From positions 22,565 through 86,564 of the forward strand of contig NZ_JPVQ01000015.1 of NCBI RefSeq assembly GCF_000772965.1: a stretch of 64,000 bases of DNA, written 5' to 3'. The translations under genes were made by a program, and so were the position numbers. This stretch comes from Ureibacillus massiliensis 4400831 = CIP 108448 = CCUG 49529. GTDB lineage: Bacteria > Bacillota > Bacilli > Bacillales_A > Planococcaceae. The notes beneath the pieces are model-generated. The model ran no database searches and was not told the DNA's origin. It was given only the letters and a program-made list of their open reading frames with translations. Of this stretch, positions 9,533 to 19,927 are shown piece after piece. The first letter of the stretch is position 1; each line of letters opens with the position of its first letter.

Positions 9533-11683
9533 TTATTCATCTTTTGGATATTCAATTCGAGAATGGAATATCCCATTTAATGTCTCACACAATACTTCCT
9601 CTATAATTTTTAGTTCCTTAATTGATACATCACATTCATCAAATTGATTTTCTTGAACACGACTTTGAATAATTGAGTGAACAAGATTCCGCACTTTTTC
9701 AGCATTTGGATTTTTCATCGAACGAACGGCAGCTTCCACACTATCCGCGATACTAATAACGGCAGCTTCTTTCGTTTGAGGCTTCGGTCCAGGATAAGAA
9801 AATAATGCTTCATCGACTTCTTTTCCTTCTTCTTTTGCTTTATGAACAAAGAATTTTAATGTACTTGTCCCATGATGCTGTAAGGCAATATCGATAATTT
9901 CTTTCGGCATTTTATGTCGTCTTAATAGTTCTGCACCATCTGTTGTATGGGCAAGGATGATTTCAGCACTTCTTTCAGGTGGCAATGAATCATGAGGATT
10001 TATGCCTGACATTTGGTTTTCAATAAAGAATGCCGGTCTCCTTGTTTTCCCTACATCATGGTAATAACAACCAACACGAGCGAGCAATCCATCAGCATCT
10101 ATAGCTTCACAAGCTGCTTCTGCTAAATTAGCTACCATAACACTATGATGATAAGTACCCGGTGTTTCCGTTAATATTTTTTTCAAAAGCGGATGGTTTG
10201 GATTAGATAATTCGATTAGTTTCATTGTCGACAATAATCCAAAAGCTGATTCAAAGAACGGTAATAATCCCATTGTTAAAGCACCAGAAAGTAAACCTGA
10301 TACCGTAGCTGCTATGGCGTAAAATAACAATTCCAGAAGTCCGTAATCTGTTTGAATCATTAATAAATAGAAGGCGATAAAAGCAACATTGATAATTGCC
10401 ACAACACCACATGCTTTTAAAAGATCTGATCTTTTTTCAATACTTCTCATAAAGTAAATACTTGCAAATCCACCAAATATAATATAAAGCGCTATATCCA
10501 TTTGTAATACGGCAGCATATCCTTCATGGAATATAATCCCCGCTGACGTTGCGATTAAGATCGTTACTAAGCTTGCTACTCTTTCATCCGATAAAAGTCG
10601 AACAAGCATTGTTGCTAATGCTGTTGGATACAGGAATGCAATTTTTACATCAAATTCATCAACAAGTAGACTCATTAGTTCCATTAATATAATTGAAAGT
10701 GAGTAAACAATTGAAGTCACAAGGACAGCATTTCGTTTTTTTGTTACTTCCATTTTCAAACGATCAAATAATATATATAAAAAGGTCATTTGAGTGGCGA
10801 TCAAAATCAGTAGGCCAATAATCGGGTTAATAGATGAATGGTTATTTAGCATTCCAAGTAACTCAAGCTGACGATAGACTTCTCGATCAACTAAGTTACC
10901 CTCTTGAACAATGATTTGACCTTGTAAAATTCTAGTTGGTTCAACAGAATCGCGGGCTTGTTTAATTAGTTCATCTGTCTTTGCTTGATCTAGAAATTCT
11001 GTTTCAACGATTGCTGCTCGTCCAACAATAATAACTGCATTTAATATGGAATGATTAATTTGAGTATTTTGTCGCAGCTCATTTTCAAGCTCATTTCTTG
11101 CAGTATTAAGTTGTTCTTTTCTTATTGGATTTGATAGCTTTGATTTTACTAGCGATTGAACTGTATTACTTGCATTCTGGATATCCGAAGTTTCCGCAGT
11201 CAATAAAGACCATAAATGATCATCTGAAAAAGTTAATAATGACTGACTTTCAGTTATTTCATTTAACTTCTCTCTCAGTTGTTCAATTTGTTCCTGTTTA
11301 GAAGGAATACGAACTACGTTTTCCGCTTCCTCTGATTCAACGATAACTTGACTTTTCTTTTCAATTTCGTCCCTTACATCAAAAACAATTTCAAATATAG
11401 AAGAAACAAGTTCAACGCGATGCTCCGCAGTTTCTTCATTAAAATAATAAACAGGTTCAACAGCCTTTTCAGCTTCATTACGCTCTTGCTCTGTTTTAAA
11501 TGTATCTTCAACTGTTTTAGCAGACCTGATCGTATCTGGTGCTAATTCAAAGGTTTCAATATCATATGTAACACCACGCACATTTTCAAACATTAGAAAA
11601 AATTGCAATATACCAGTTATGATTAAGACAATTATTAAAAAAAGATTAAAGTTTATAAACTTTAGATTATTTTTATAGTGCAT
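9533..11683 (-). CDS. pgpH: 7TM-HD c-di-AMP phosphodiesterase PgpH
   Basis: Membrane protein of 716 residues with an extracellular N-terminal 7TMR-HDED domain after one TM segment, seven further TM segments at about 285-480, and a cytoplasmic HD domain. The catalytic His-Asp pair lies in GCYYHDVGK (about residue 541), with [12 protein letters not shown] before it. Characterised homologues degrade the second messenger c-di-AMP to pApA and affect osmolyte balance and wall stress. Same position as yqfF in B. subtilis, between phoH and ybeY. Confidence 0.94.
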   Translation of the reverse strand: MHYKNNLKFINFNLFLIIVLIITGILQFFLMFENVRGVTYDIETFELAPDTIRSAKTVEDTFKTEQERNEAEKAVEPVYYFNEETAEHRVELVSSIFEIVFDVRDEIEKKSQVIVESEEAENVVRIPSKQEQIEQLREKLNEITESQSLLTFSDDHLWSLLTAETSDIQNASNTVQSLVKSKLSNPIRKEQLNTARNELENELRQNTQINHSILNAVIIVGRAAIVETEFLDQAKTDELIKQARDSVEPTRILQGQIIVQEGNLVDREVYRQLELLGMLNNHSSINPIIGLLILIATQMTFLYILFDRLKMEVTKKRNAVLVTSIVYSLSIILMELMSLLVDEFDVKIAFLYPTALATMLVRLLSDERVASLVTILIATSAGIIFHEGYAAVLQMDIALYIIFGGFASIYFMRSIEKRSDLLKACGVVAIINVAFIAFYLLMIQTDYGLLELLFYAIAATVSGLLSGALTMGLLPFFESAFGLLSTMKLIELSNPNHPLLKKILTETPGTYHHSVMVANLAEAACEAIDADGLLARVGCYYHDVGKTRRPAFFIENQMSGINPHDSLPPERSAEIILAHTTDGAELLRRHKMPKEIIDIALQHHGTSTLKFFVHKAKEEGKEVDEALFSYPGPKPQTKEAAVISIADSVEAAVRSMKNPNAEKVRNLVHSIIQSRVQENQFDECDVSIKELKIIEEVLCETLNGIFHSRIEYPKDE

Positions 11684-11786
11684 ATATTAACGCACCCCCA
11701 ATAGTATATATATACTAGTTTACCAATATATCATAATAATTTCATTGTTTGTAATAAAACTTATTTTATTTGTAACATGAAAAGTA

Positions 11787-11813
11787 CAACTCGACCTAAA
11801 TTAGGTCGAGTTG
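11787..11813. terminator. 27-bp perfect palindrome between phoH and pgpH
   Basis: CAACTCGACCTAA and its exact complement are separated by a single A. On the minus strand the stem is followed by TACTTTTC, a weak U-tract. Its place between phoH and pgpH suggests an attenuator or terminator for the upstream yqeZ-phoH transcript. Confidence 0.6.
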
Positions 11814-11916
11814 ATGTACATCTGTGTAGGAAATTCCATATTTTTATTATATCTAAAGTATAAGCTTCTACTTAACACTAATTTTTCGCTTTAGGTCAAT
11901 TCACATTAATCTTATT

Positions 11917-12873
11917 TTATAATTCCTGCTCTGTATAAGCCTGAATAATTTTAGCCACTAATGGGTGACGAACTACATCGCCCGCCTCTAACACTTGAAA
12001 ATGTATGTCTTTTACATATTTTAATGTTCTTTCAGCAACGATTAAGCCTGATTCCGTATTTTTCGGTAGGTCAATTTGTGATTTATCTCCCGTTATAACC
12101 ATTTTTGAACCAAAGCCCAAACGAGTTAAGAACATTTTCATTTGAGCATGGGTTGTATTTTGTGCCTCGTCTAATATGACAAACGCATCGTCTAATGTTC
12201 GCCCTCTCATATAAGCTAAAGGTGCAATTTCAATCGTGCCACGTTCAAGTAAACGCTGAGTTTGTTCTGCCCCATATATATCATGTAAAGCGTCGTAAAG
12301 TGGACGCAAGTATGGATCTACTTTTTCTTTTAAATCTCCAGGTAAGAATCCTAAAGATTCACCTGCTTCAACAGCTGGTCGAGTTAGAATTATTCTTTTT
12401 ACATGCCCATTTTTTAAGCTTTGAGTAGCCATTACGACTGCTAAATATGTTTTCCCTGTTCCAGCGGGACCAATTCCAAAAACAAGGTCTTGATGACGAA
12501 TCGCTTTTATGTATTCGCGTTGACCAATTGTTTTTGCTCGAATTGGTGTTCCTTTATAGTTTCGTGCAATTTCTTCTTCATATAATTCTGCAAAATATTC
12601 AATCGTCCCTTTGTTCACCATTTCTATTGCCGTCGCAACATCCCGAGAATCAATATTAATCCCTTTTCTAATTACTTTGAGAAGTGCTTGTAATAATTCA
12701 GTAGCATGTTTTTTTCGTTCTGCTTCACCAGTGATTTGAATAACTTCTCCGCGTGTAATAATTTGAACTTGAAATGTTTCTTCAATTAATTTAATATTTG
12801 CGTCCTTCATTCCAAGTAGCATAACTGCTTCATTTGGGTTTTCCACTTGTAGTACTGATAATTGTTCTGACAT
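11917..12873 (-). CDS. phoH: PhoH-family ATPase
   Basis: P-loop ATPase of 318 residues (B. subtilis PhoH is about the same length); proposed to act in RNA metabolism, with exact substrate unknown. Walker A GPAGTGKT and Walker B FVILDEAQN are intact, and an N-terminal KH-like region precedes them. ATG at 12873 follows AAGGAGATTG; the longer frame reaching 12921 would overlap yqfD. Only four bases separate it from the yqfD stop. Confidence 0.94.
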   Translation of the reverse strand: MSEQLSVLQVENPNEAVMLLGMKDANIKLIEETFQVQIITRGEVIQITGEAERKKHATELLQALLKVIRKGINIDSRDVATAIEMVNKGTIEYFAELYEEEIARNYKGTPIRAKTIGQREYIKAIRHQDLVFGIGPAGTGKTYLAVVMATQSLKNGHVKRIILTRPAVEAGESLGFLPGDLKEKVDPYLRPLYDALHDIYGAEQTQRLLERGTIEIAPLAYMRGRTLDDAFVILDEAQNTTHAQMKMFLTRLGFGSKMVITGDKSQIDLPKNTESGLIVAERTLKYVKDIHFQVLEAGDVVRHPLVAKIIQAYTEQEL

Positions 12874-12877
12874 TAAA

Positions 12878-13999
12878 TCAATCTCCTTGACGAATAGGGT
12901 ATGGTTTTGCAATGTTTTCATTTACCAAAAATAGGACTTTCCCTTTAACTTTATCACCATCGAAGGTGACGTGCAAAATGTTTTCTTTTTTTATGATTGT
13001 TTTTGGTGGCAAAGATTTTAATATTTTTTCGTGCAAGAGTGGCAAAATAAACGATTCGATTTGGTCTTCTGAAATCTCTTGCGTTGATGTAATGAACTCT
13101 TGAGTCTCTTTGATTTCGACAAAGCTTGAAAGCCATCCCGGTAAACTGACTTCTCGAAACGATTGTTCCTGCTCCTTCTCATCATTTATTTTAAAATTGA
13201 TTGTCCATTTCCTTTCTGTTGCAGAAACAAATTGGACTTTTTTAGGTATAGTGAATTCCGTTTCCAGCCAGTAATCTGCATATACTTCCCCAACAGCTCC
13301 GACGGCAACGGACTTATCACCCACAGTAATCACTCCTGAAACTAACGTATCACCTTCATAAACCGTCGTATTAGGTAATACTCGCCGTTCCCCACTCGAT
13401 AAAACGAAATGTGTAATGACACCGCTTTTAGTAGCCACTAAATGATTCAGTTGATCAGGTTTTTCGTCCTTATTATCAGTAATTGGTGCGAGTTGCGGTA
13501 CAATGGTTACCTTGCTACCCTTTTTAAAAATATGCACCCATGAAAGATCTCTTACTTCTTCCATGATCGTTTGTCTAATTTCAAAGTCAGACTCTACATT
13601 ATTTTTGAGTACAGGACTATCAAGTGACAGTTTCTCTTTAATCACATTTTCCACAGCCACTCTTAGTTCGGGTGTTTCAGCATCTACTTGCACTTCCCAT
13701 ATAAATTGGGAAGAAACAATTGGAATAATTACTAATAGTAACAGTCCAACGAAAGTCCAAATTTCCTTTTGGAAAATCCTCGATGACTGTAAGTATCTAA
13801 TTTTAAGCTTTAATCGATATTTTTTCCTAACAGCACGTAATGTTTTTATATCTTTTCTTGTAATCTCAAACTTAACCTCAGTATTTGTAATAACCAGATT
13901 TTTTATCTTTACGTTTTTTTGATGAAGTTGTGAGATAAATGAATGAACTTTATCATTTTTCGTAATTTTTATTTCAACAGGACGATTATCAAGTTTCAT
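12878..13999 (-). CDS. yqfD: Sporulation protein YqfD
   Basis: 373 residues with one TM helix near residues 83-103 (WTFVGLLLLVIIPIV) between a basic cytoplasmic N-terminus and a large extracytoplasmic domain. Family members are conserved in endospore formers and transcribed in the mother cell under sigma-E; molecular role is not established. Start overlaps the yqfC stop by 11 bases and follows GGGGGATC. It is somewhat shorter than the B. subtilis protein. Confidence 0.9.
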   Translation of the reverse strand: MKLDNRPVEIKITKNDKVHSFISQLHQKNVKIKNLVITNTEVKFEITRKDIKTLRAVRKKYRLKLKIRYLQSSRIFQKEIWTFVGLLLLVIIPIVSSQFIWEVQVDAETPELRVAVENVIKEKLSLDSPVLKNNVESDFEIRQTIMEEVRDLSWVHIFKKGSKVTIVPQLAPITDNKDEKPDQLNHLVATKSGVITHFVLSSGERRVLPNTTVYEGDTLVSGVITVGDKSVAVGAVGEVYADYWLETEFTIPKKVQFVSATERKWTINFKINDEKEQEQSFREVSLPGWLSSFVEIKETQEFITSTQEISEDQIESFILPLLHEKILKSLPPKTIIKKENILHVTFDGDKVKGKVLFLVNENIAKPYPIRQGD

Positions 14000-14237
14000 G
14001 ATGATCCCCCTGTTTCTTCATTTCAATACTTTGCAAATCTTCTACATGTATTATTAATTCTTCCACTTTCAACACATCAATATGTACTTTTTCTGCTTTT
14101 ACGTTTATATAAAATTGTTCATATGTAAAAGCACAGTGGCGTTCTGAGGCTTCTAAAAATTTATATTTTCCAATAAATTTTAATTGTTCACAATTTGATA
14201 TTTCCATTAAAGGTTCTGTTTGGAATAATTTTTTCAA
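13989..14237 (-). CDS. yqfC: Sporulation protein YqfC (YabP family)
   Basis: 82-residue small protein of the YabP/YqfC family, found next to yqfD in spore formers and required or expressed in the mother cell; biochemical role unknown. The TTG at 14237 is taken as start because AAAGGGGGG lies nine bases upstream and the resulting MKKLFQ... matches family length. The longer frame to 14288 lacks a ribosome site. Confidence 0.82.
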   Translation of the reverse strand: MKKLFQTEPLMEISNCEQLKFIGKYKFLEASERHCAFTYEQFYINVKAEKVHIDVLKVEELIIHVEDLQSIEMKKQGDHHET

Positions 14238-14304
14238 ATAAAAACGCCCCCCTTTCGCAAAATTATATGCAATACGATAGGGGGACATGATTTAAATCAT
14301 AAAG

Positions 14305-14835
14305 TTATCTTTGTTTAGCTTTTGGAGGGCCAATAATTTCTGACGTAATGATAGCCTGAACCAATGCCTTTCTTGTCTTTGGTACAAAGGATCCAATTTC
14401 AGTTTGTTTAATAGGATCTTTTTTCATCTTAATTAATTCTGATTCTTTACCTCTTAAAGATCTTGTCACATCCAATGTAGGTCTAGTTTCTCTTACATTT
14501 GGAGAAGGAGGCACTAAATCTCTTGAATCTGAACGAACCTGTTCAACTTTTGGTTGTTCAAAAGTTTGAATCGTTCTACCATTAGTTTCTTGAGGTTCAT
14601 TTTTATTATTAAGCTGATCAAAAATGTCTCTTGCAAAATCTTCTAACGACATGGCAGTTGGAATTGGCTTCTTTTTCTCCTCAAAGCGCTTATCATTAAA
14701 ATCATCAAATTCCATCGGTGATGGGTTTGGTTTGTTATTGAAAGGTGGCATTTGCTTGTCGTTTTTGTTTTTATTTTTATTTGAAAACAAAGAACCTAAG
14801 ACAGCAAATATTATCATTAAAATTATACCTTCCAT
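14305..14835 (-). CDS. Hypothetical membrane-anchored protein in the YqfB position
   Basis: 176 residues. A single N-terminal hydrophobic anchor (IILMIIFAVLGSLF) is followed by a long Asn/Lys/Pro-rich, probably disordered linker and a better-conserved-looking C-terminus ALVQAIITSEIIGPPKAKQR. It lies between floA and yqfC, where B. subtilis has yqfB. Possibly an accessory to the flotillin/NfeD membrane microdomain operon; this is inference from position only. Start ATG follows GGGAGTG. Confidence 0.7.
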   Translation of the reverse strand: MEGIILMIIFAVLGSLFSNKNKNKNDKQMPPFNNKPNPSPMEFDDFNDKRFEEKKKPIPTAMSLEDFARDIFDQLNNKNEPQETNGRTIQTFEQPKVEQVRSDSRDLVPPSPNVRETRPTLDVTRSLRGKESELIKMKKDPIKQTEIGSFVPKTRKALVQAIITSEIIGPPKAKQR

Positions 14836-14874
14836 GCAGTACGAACACTCCCTTCAGAAGGTGTGTAACTCACA

Positions 14875-15879
14875 TTATTTTTCAGGTGTATCTGGTTTTT
14901 CATTTGTTACTTTCGCGATTGAATCACGCATAGAAGTGTCCGCTTGGATATTTTTATAGTTCATATAATCCATAATCCCGAAGTTTCCTGAACGTAATGC
15001 TTCTGCCATTGCCATTGGAACCTCTGCTTCTGCTTCTACTACTTTCGCCTTCATTTCTTGTACTTTCGCAACCATTTCTTGTTCTTGTGCTACAGCCATC
15101 GCACGACGCTCTTCAGCTTTAGCCTGTGCAATATTTTTGTCAGCTTGCGCTTGTTCGATTTGTAATTCAGCACCAATGTTTTTACCTATATCAACATCCG
15201 CAATATCAATGGATAAGATTTCAAAGGCAGTACCTGAATCTAGTCCTTTTGCTAATACCGTTTGAGAAATTAAATCTGGATTTTCTAATACTTTAGAATG
15301 ACTTTCACTTGAACCGATTGTCGAAACAATACCTTCACCTACACGAGCGATGATTGTATCTTCACCAGCACCACCGACTAAACGGTCTAAATTTGCACGT
15401 ACTGTAATACGTGCTTTTGCTTTTACTTCAATACCATTCATAGCTACACCCGCGATAAAAGGTGTTTCAATCACTTTTGGATTAACGGACATTTGTACAG
15501 CCTCTAAAACATCTCGACCAGCTAAATCGATTGCTGCGCATCTTTCAAAGGATAATTCGATATTTGCTCTTTGTGATGCAATTAGTGCATTTACAACTCG
15601 GTCTACGTTTCCTCCTGCTAAATAGTGGGATTCTAATTGGTTAATTGATACACCTAACCCTGCTTTATGTGCTTTAATTAATGGATTAACGATACGTGAA
15701 GGAATAACACGACGTAATCTCATCCCAATTAATGTAAAAATACTTACTCTAACCCCAGCAGCAAGGGCGCTAATCCACAGTGCAACTGGAACTAACGTTA
15801 AGAACACTGATAAGATAATAATGGCAAGAACAGCTATAATAATAAAACTGATTAATGCTCCATCTTCAAAAATTCCCAT
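14875..15879 (-). CDS. floA: Flotillin-like protein FloA
   Basis: 334-residue membrane scaffold of functional microdomains. Two hydrophobic stretches lie at the N-terminus, followed by the SPFH-like domain ([32 protein letters not shown] split across residues about 150-180) and a long Ala/Glu/Lys coiled coil ([19 protein letters not shown]). It begins one base after the yqeZ stop, so it is coupled to it. In B. subtilis yqeZ-yqfA-yqfB form a sigma-W operon; a matching promoter is present upstream here. Confidence 0.95.
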   Translation of the reverse strand: MGIFEDGALISFIIIAVLAIIILSVFLTLVPVALWISALAAGVRVSIFTLIGMRLRRVIPSRIVNPLIKAHKAGLGVSINQLESHYLAGGNVDRVVNALIASQRANIELSFERCAAIDLAGRDVLEAVQMSVNPKVIETPFIAGVAMNGIEVKAKARITVRANLDRLVGGAGEDTIIARVGEGIVSTIGSSESHSKVLENPDLISQTVLAKGLDSGTAFEILSIDIADVDIGKNIGAELQIEQAQADKNIAQAKAEERRAMAVAQEQEMVAKVQEMKAKVVEAEAEVPMAMAEALRSGNFGIMDYMNYKNIQADTSMRDSIAKVTNEKPDTPEK

Positions 15880-15880
15880 T

Positions 15881-17197
15881 TTATTTCATCTCCTCTTTTA
15901 TTTCTCTCACGACAATGCGTGAACCTTCTACCTTAATAATTTCTACTTTCTTATTTAAATTGATGTAACTACCCTCTGAAACAGCATCGATTCTTTCATT
16001 ATCGACTAGAATAGTACCTGCAGGACGTAAAGGAGTTAAGGTTTCTCCCATCTTCCCAATTAGATCTAGTCGATTTTCATTCGATACATAGCCTTCTTCA
16101 GTAGTAGTTGCATCTCTTAAAACAAGCTTGTTAAAGAAGTGTAACCTTTTTCCAAGGAACTTCATCATAACCACCATTCCTATCACAGCAATAATTATTG
16201 CAATTAAAATTGAATATGCCATATGGACAACACTTTCCCCTGCAAACAATAAGCTAATAATGACGAGAGCTCCACCAATAAGACCAACAATACCGCCTGG
16301 AACAAAGAACTCTGCTAGCAGCAATGCAAAACCAATTATAAATAAGATGATTGACTCATAGCCTGCAAATCCAGCGACGGTATGCCCAAAGAAGAATAAT
16401 GCTAACGATGTGATACCTACTGTTCCTGGTAAGCCAAATCCAGGTGAAAACAACTCTATTGCTAATCCTACGCTTGCTATTGTTAATAATAAAGTTACAA
16501 CAACAGGATTCGTGATAAATCTTGCAACTTCTTCTGCAATAGTTGGTTTTACTTCGACGATTTCACTATTTATTAGTCCTTCTATAGCTAAAATCTCATC
16601 TAAATTTTGCACCGTGCCTTCTGAATACTTTACTTTTATTGCTTCCTCAGCAGATAAAGTTAATAGACTACCCTCTGGCGCCCGATATTCAGGGAAATTT
16701 TGCGAAGGATCGGCCATTGCTAGTGCAATTTCTGGGTTTCGATTGGAACTTTCTGCTGCGGCTTGCATTTGAGCTTTCCATGCACTATCTGCCTTTGCTT
16801 CTGCAGCATTTCCTTCACCATCGATTATTTGTGCTGCGCCAATGGTTCCATTTGGCACCATATATATTCTATCTGCATGTAAGGCTAAGTATGCCCCCGC
16901 AGAAAGTGCATGTGAATTAATAAAGGCAATAATATCTGGGTCTGTTTCATCCATTAATTTTGCAATATCATAAGCTGCATCAACGTAACCACCTGGTGTA
17001 TGTATTTCCAGTATTATTGCTTCAGCACCATTTTCAGTAGCTTCATCAAATGCACGATCTAAAAAAGCGTATAATCCTTTTTCAACTTGATTTTCTAAAG
17101 GAATATGGTAAACCTTCTCATTTGCAAAAGCTTGAACACTTGGGAAAATAAATAACAAAGCAAATGATAATAAAACAATCCAATTAAATCGCTTCAT
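15881..17197 (-). CDS. yqeZ: NfeD-type membrane serine protease YqeZ
   Basis: 438 residues: signal peptide (residues about 1-25), ClpP-class serine protease domain with the [15 protein letters not shown] nucleophile region near residue 100, four to five TM helices (about 235-345), then a C-terminal NfeD OB-fold. NfeD proteins act together with flotillins; sigma-W control links them to envelope stress and antimicrobial-peptide resistance. ATG at 17197 follows AAAGGAGGAGTG. Confidence 0.93.
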   Translation of the reverse strand: MKRFNWIVLLSFALLFIFPSVQAFANEKVYHIPLENQVEKGLYAFLDRAFDEATENGAEAIILEIHTPGGYVDAAYDIAKLMDETDPDIIAFINSHALSAGAYLALHADRIYMVPNGTIGAAQIIDGEGNAAEAKADSAWKAQMQAAAESSNRNPEIALAMADPSQNFPEYRAPEGSLLTLSAEEAIKVKYSEGTVQNLDEILAIEGLINSEIVEVKPTIAEEVARFITNPVVVTLLLTIASVGLAIELFSPGFGLPGTVGITSLALFFFGHTVAGFAGYESIILFIIGFALLLAEFFVPGGIVGLIGGALVIISLLFAGESVVHMAYSILIAIIIAVIGMVVMMKFLGKRLHFFNKLVLRDATTTEEGYVSNENRLDLIGKMGETLTPLRPAGTILVDNERIDAVSEGSYINLNKKVEIIKVEGSRIVVREIKEEMK

Positions 17198-17237
17198 AGT
17201 CTAAATTCACTCCTCCTTTCCCAATACTTATATTATG

Positions 17238-17266
17238 TATACGGTTACGGTTATCTAAAGGTTTCA
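17238..17266 (-). promoter_or_regulatory. Sigma-W promoter of yqeZ-floA
   Basis: Minus strand TGAAAC (17266-17261), 17-base spacer, CGTATA (17243-17238). This matches the ECF sigma-W consensus TGAAAC-N16/17-CGTA. The transcript would start about 35 bases upstream of the yqeZ ATG. Confidence 0.8.
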
Positions 17267-17346
17267 AATATTTCTATGATTTTATTTTACACTACATAAT
17301 GATGTATGAAAGTCATCTGTTTGTAAAAAATAAAATAAAATGAAAA

Positions 17347-17383
17347 ATACCCTAGTGTTTGTATAAAACAAACACTAGGGTAT
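17347..17383 (-). terminator. Terminator of rpsU
   Basis: Perfect 16-bp arms ATACCCTAGTGTTTGT with a five-base loop; followed on the minus strand by TTTTT. Confidence 0.92.
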
Positions 17384-17446
17384 GTCATTTCGAAATTTAG
17401 AAGAACTAAAATTGCGTGTTATGAACGTAGGGATTGACAGGAAAAA

Positions 17447-17620
17447 TTACCACTTACGTTTACGTGCAGCTTCTGATTTCTTTTTGCGTTTTACGCTTGG
17501 TTTTTCATAGAATTCGCGTTTTCTTACCTCTTGAATAGTACCACTTTTTGATACAGTACGTTTGAAGCGGCGAAGAGCATCTTCAAGCGATTCGTTTTTT
17601 CTAACGACAGTTTTTGACAT
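17447..17620 (-). CDS. rpsU: 30S ribosomal protein S21
   Basis: 57 residues, the normal length for S21. Highly basic C-terminus [16 protein letters not shown] is typical. The start [19 protein letters not shown] at 17620 follows GGAGGGAGGG; a frame extending to 17644 would place the ribosome site inside the gene. Monocistronic here: own promoter and terminator. In B. subtilis yqeY follows rpsU; it is absent here. Confidence 0.97.
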   Translation of the reverse strand: MSKTVVRKNESLEDALRRFKRTVSKSGTIQEVRKREFYEKPSVKRKKKSEAARKRKW

Positions 17621-17651
17621 CTCTCTTTCCCTCCCTCCGAACACACGTCAA

Positions 17652-17719
17652 TACACATCTGTGGATGAATCACAGTTTGTGTACTAAAGAATTATATCGT
17701 AATGTAAAAGCCTAGTCAA
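17652..17719 (-). promoter_or_regulatory. rpsU promoter and leader hairpin
   Basis: TTGACT (17719-17714), 17-base spacer, TATAAT (17696-17691) on the minus strand. The leader contains an imperfect hairpin (ACACATCTGTG with CACAGTTTGTGT, 17652-17682), which may tune translation; autogenous control is not shown. Confidence 0.75.
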
Positions 17720-17729
17720 TAGAAAGTGT

Positions 17730-17755
17730 AAAATTCCATTTTTATCCGGAATTTT
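17730..17755 (-). terminator. Weak hairpin after deoC
   Basis: AAAATTCC and GGAATTTT arms with a ten-base loop just downstream of deoC; no long U-run, so termination may be partial. Confidence 0.4.
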
Positions 17756-17759
17756 TCTA

Positions 17760-18428
17760 TTAATAGTTTGAATCAGATGATAATCCATTCATGATAGCAA
17801 CACCCGAGCTTGCTCCAATTCTAGTTGCTCCAGCCTCGATCATTTTTTTCATATCCTCTAAATTACGAACTCCGCCGGAAGCCTTAACTCCAATTGTTGG
17901 TCCTACAGTTTTTCTCATTAATGCTATATCCTCAGCAGTTGCTCCACCTGTTGAAAAACCTGTAGAAGTTTTTACAAAATCTGCACCCGCTTGAACTGAT
18001 AATTCACAGGCTTTTACTTTTTCCTCATCTGTAAGTAAACATGTTTCAATAATTACTTTTACTAATGTACCATTAGCAGCTTTGACCACTTCTTTAATAT
18101 CATTTAATACTGCTTCATAGTCCTTGTTTTTTAATGCACCAATATTAATGACCATATCAATTTCAGTAGCACCATTTGCAATAGCGTCTTTTGTTTCAAA
18201 TGCTTTTACACTTGAAGTAGTGGCACCTAATGGAAATCCTATTACAGTACAAACCTTTACCTCAGAATTTCCTAATTTTTCAGCGCAAAGCTTTACCCAT
18301 GTTGGATTGACACATACTGAAGCAAATTGATAATGTAATGCCTCTTCACAAATTTTTTCAATTTGCTCTTTCGTTGCATCTGCCTTTAGTAAAGTATGAT
18401 CAATGTAAGCTGCATAATTTGTTGACAT
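17760..18428 (-). CDS. deoC: Deoxyribose-phosphate aldolase
   Basis: Cleaves 2-deoxyribose-5-phosphate to acetaldehyde and glyceraldehyde-3-phosphate in nucleoside catabolism. 222 residues, TIM-barrel class I aldolase; conserved segments [11 protein letters not shown], the Schiff-base lysine in [15 protein letters not shown] and VGVKASGG-like [10 protein letters not shown] are present. Start [15 protein letters not shown] at 18428 follows AAAAAGGGG; a frame to 18449 would include the ribosome site. It lies alone between mtaB and rpsU, not at this position in B. subtilis, so probably relocated. A possible promoter TTCACT-N16-TATTAT lies about 40 bases upstream. Confidence 0.95.
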   Translation of the reverse strand: MSTNYAAYIDHTLLKADATKEQIEKICEEALHYQFASVCVNPTWVKLCAEKLGNSEVKVCTVIGFPLGATTSSVKAFETKDAIANGATEIDMVINIGALKNKDYEAVLNDIKEVVKAANGTLVKVIIETCLLTDEEKVKACELSVQAGADFVKTSTGFSTGGATAEDIALMRKTVGPTIGVKASGGVRNLEDMKKMIEAGATRIGASSGVAIMNGLSSDSNY

Positions 18429-18531
18429 ATAGATTGCCCCTTTTTCCATTTTTAAGTTGTACGTACGTCTAATAATACCATTAATATAAATGAAGTGAAA
18501 AATATGAAATATTAAGACAACTTTATAAAAT

Positions 18532-18572
18532 AAAAAGTCGGTAAAACCTTAAAAGGATTTTTACCGACTTTT
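18532..18572 (-). terminator. Terminator of dnaJ-prmA-rsmE-mtaB unit
   Basis: AAAAGTCGGTAAAA plus CCTT pairs with AAGG plus TTTTTACCGACTTTT, followed by a T-rich stretch on the minus strand, immediately after the mtaB stop. Confidence 0.9.
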
Positions 18573-18576
18573 GTAA

Positions 18577-19911
18577 TTACTGTACCTGTTCTTCTAATAC
18601 TCTCACAAATTGACCTTCGTTATGAGGATAGCCAGCTTTTGTAATTTTTACTTTAACTAATTTACCAATTAGTTCATCGCTACCTTCAAATACTACTCTT
18701 AAATAGTTGTCAGTATATCCTGCTATTAGGTTTTCCTGATTGCCTTCAGTTATGTGTTCTTCAGGAATAACTTCTAATACTTCACCTTCAAAGCGAGACG
18801 CATATTCTTTAGCTAATTGGTCATTTAATGTAATTAAACGATGAACGCGTTCATTTTTCACTTCTTCATCCACTTGGTCTTCCATACGTGCTGCAGGTGT
18901 TCCTGTTCGTTTTGAGAATGGGAAAACATGTAGCTCAGCAAATTTGTGCTCTGCGATGAAATTATATGTTTCCATAAATTCCTCTTCTGTTTCACCTGGG
19001 AAACCAACAATAACATCCGATGTTATCGCTAAATCAGGTAATGCATCGTTTAATTTACGTAGTCTTTCTGCAAAGAAATCCATCGTATATTTACGGCGCA
19101 TTCTTTTTAATACTGTATCTGAACCAGATTGGATCGGTATGTGTAAATGACGCACAACGATATTTGAATTTTTTAATACTTCAATTACTTCATCTGTTAA
19201 TTGTGAAGCTTCAATAGAAGAAATTCGAAGACGTTTAATACCTTTTACTTTTGATTCGATATCACGAAGCAATTGTGCTAGGTTGTAATCTTTGAAATCC
19301 TGCCCATATCCACCTGTATGGATACCAGTTAATACGATTTCTAAATAGCCAGCATCAACAAGCTGTTGTGCTTGTTTGATTACTTCCTGTGGATCGCGGG
19401 ATCGCATAAGACCTCGTGCCCATGGAATAATACAGAAGGTACAGAAGTTGTTACAGCCTTCTTGAATTTTCAATGACGCACGTGTTCTATCAGTAAAGTA
19501 AGGTACATCCAATTCTTCATAAACACGGTTTTTCATGATGTTGCGTACTGCATTAATTGGTTGTCTTTCTTGTTTGTATTGTTCAATAAAACCTAGCATT
19601 TTTTGGCGATCTTGTGTACCTACGACAATATCAACACCTGGTATTGCCATAATTTCTGCTGGTGATGTTTGAGCATAACAACCAGTTACACAAATAACAG
19701 CATCTGGGTTTTGACGAACTGCACGTCTGATAACTTGACGAGATTTTTTATCACCAGTATTTGTAACTGTACATGTATTGATGACATAAACATCCGCCTG
19801 ATGTTCAAATTCCGTACGTTCATATCCCTGCTCTTTAAATAGCTGCCAAATCGCTTCTGTTTCGTAATGGTTAACTTTACAACCTAATGTATGGAAAGCC
19901 ACTGTTGCCAA
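18577..19911 (-). CDS. mtaB: tRNA t6A37 methylthiotransferase MtaB
   Basis: Radical-SAM enzyme that adds a methylthio group to t6A37 of tRNAs reading ANN codons. The N-terminal UPF0004 domain begins ATVAFHTLGCKVNHYETEA; the radical-SAM cluster motif CNNFCTFC is present, followed by a C-terminal TRAM domain. The TTG at 19911 is taken as start: GAGGTG lies eight bases upstream and the protein then begins exactly like the B. subtilis enzyme, 444 residues. Longer in-frame starts would run back into rsmE. Confidence 0.93.
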   Translation of the reverse strand: MATVAFHTLGCKVNHYETEAIWQLFKEQGYERTEFEHQADVYVINTCTVTNTGDKKSRQVIRRAVRQNPDAVICVTGCYAQTSPAEIMAIPGVDIVVGTQDRQKMLGFIEQYKQERQPINAVRNIMKNRVYEELDVPYFTDRTRASLKIQEGCNNFCTFCIIPWARGLMRSRDPQEVIKQAQQLVDAGYLEIVLTGIHTGGYGQDFKDYNLAQLLRDIESKVKGIKRLRISSIEASQLTDEVIEVLKNSNIVVRHLHIPIQSGSDTVLKRMRRKYTMDFFAERLRKLNDALPDLAITSDVIVGFPGETEEEFMETYNFIAEHKFAELHVFPFSKRTGTPAARMEDQVDEEVKNERVHRLITLNDQLAKEYASRFEGEVLEVIPEEHITEGNQENLIAGYTDNYLRVVFEGSDELIGKLVKVKITKAGYPHNEGQFVRVLEEQVQ

Positions 19912-19927
19912 GGCTTGTACACCTCTT

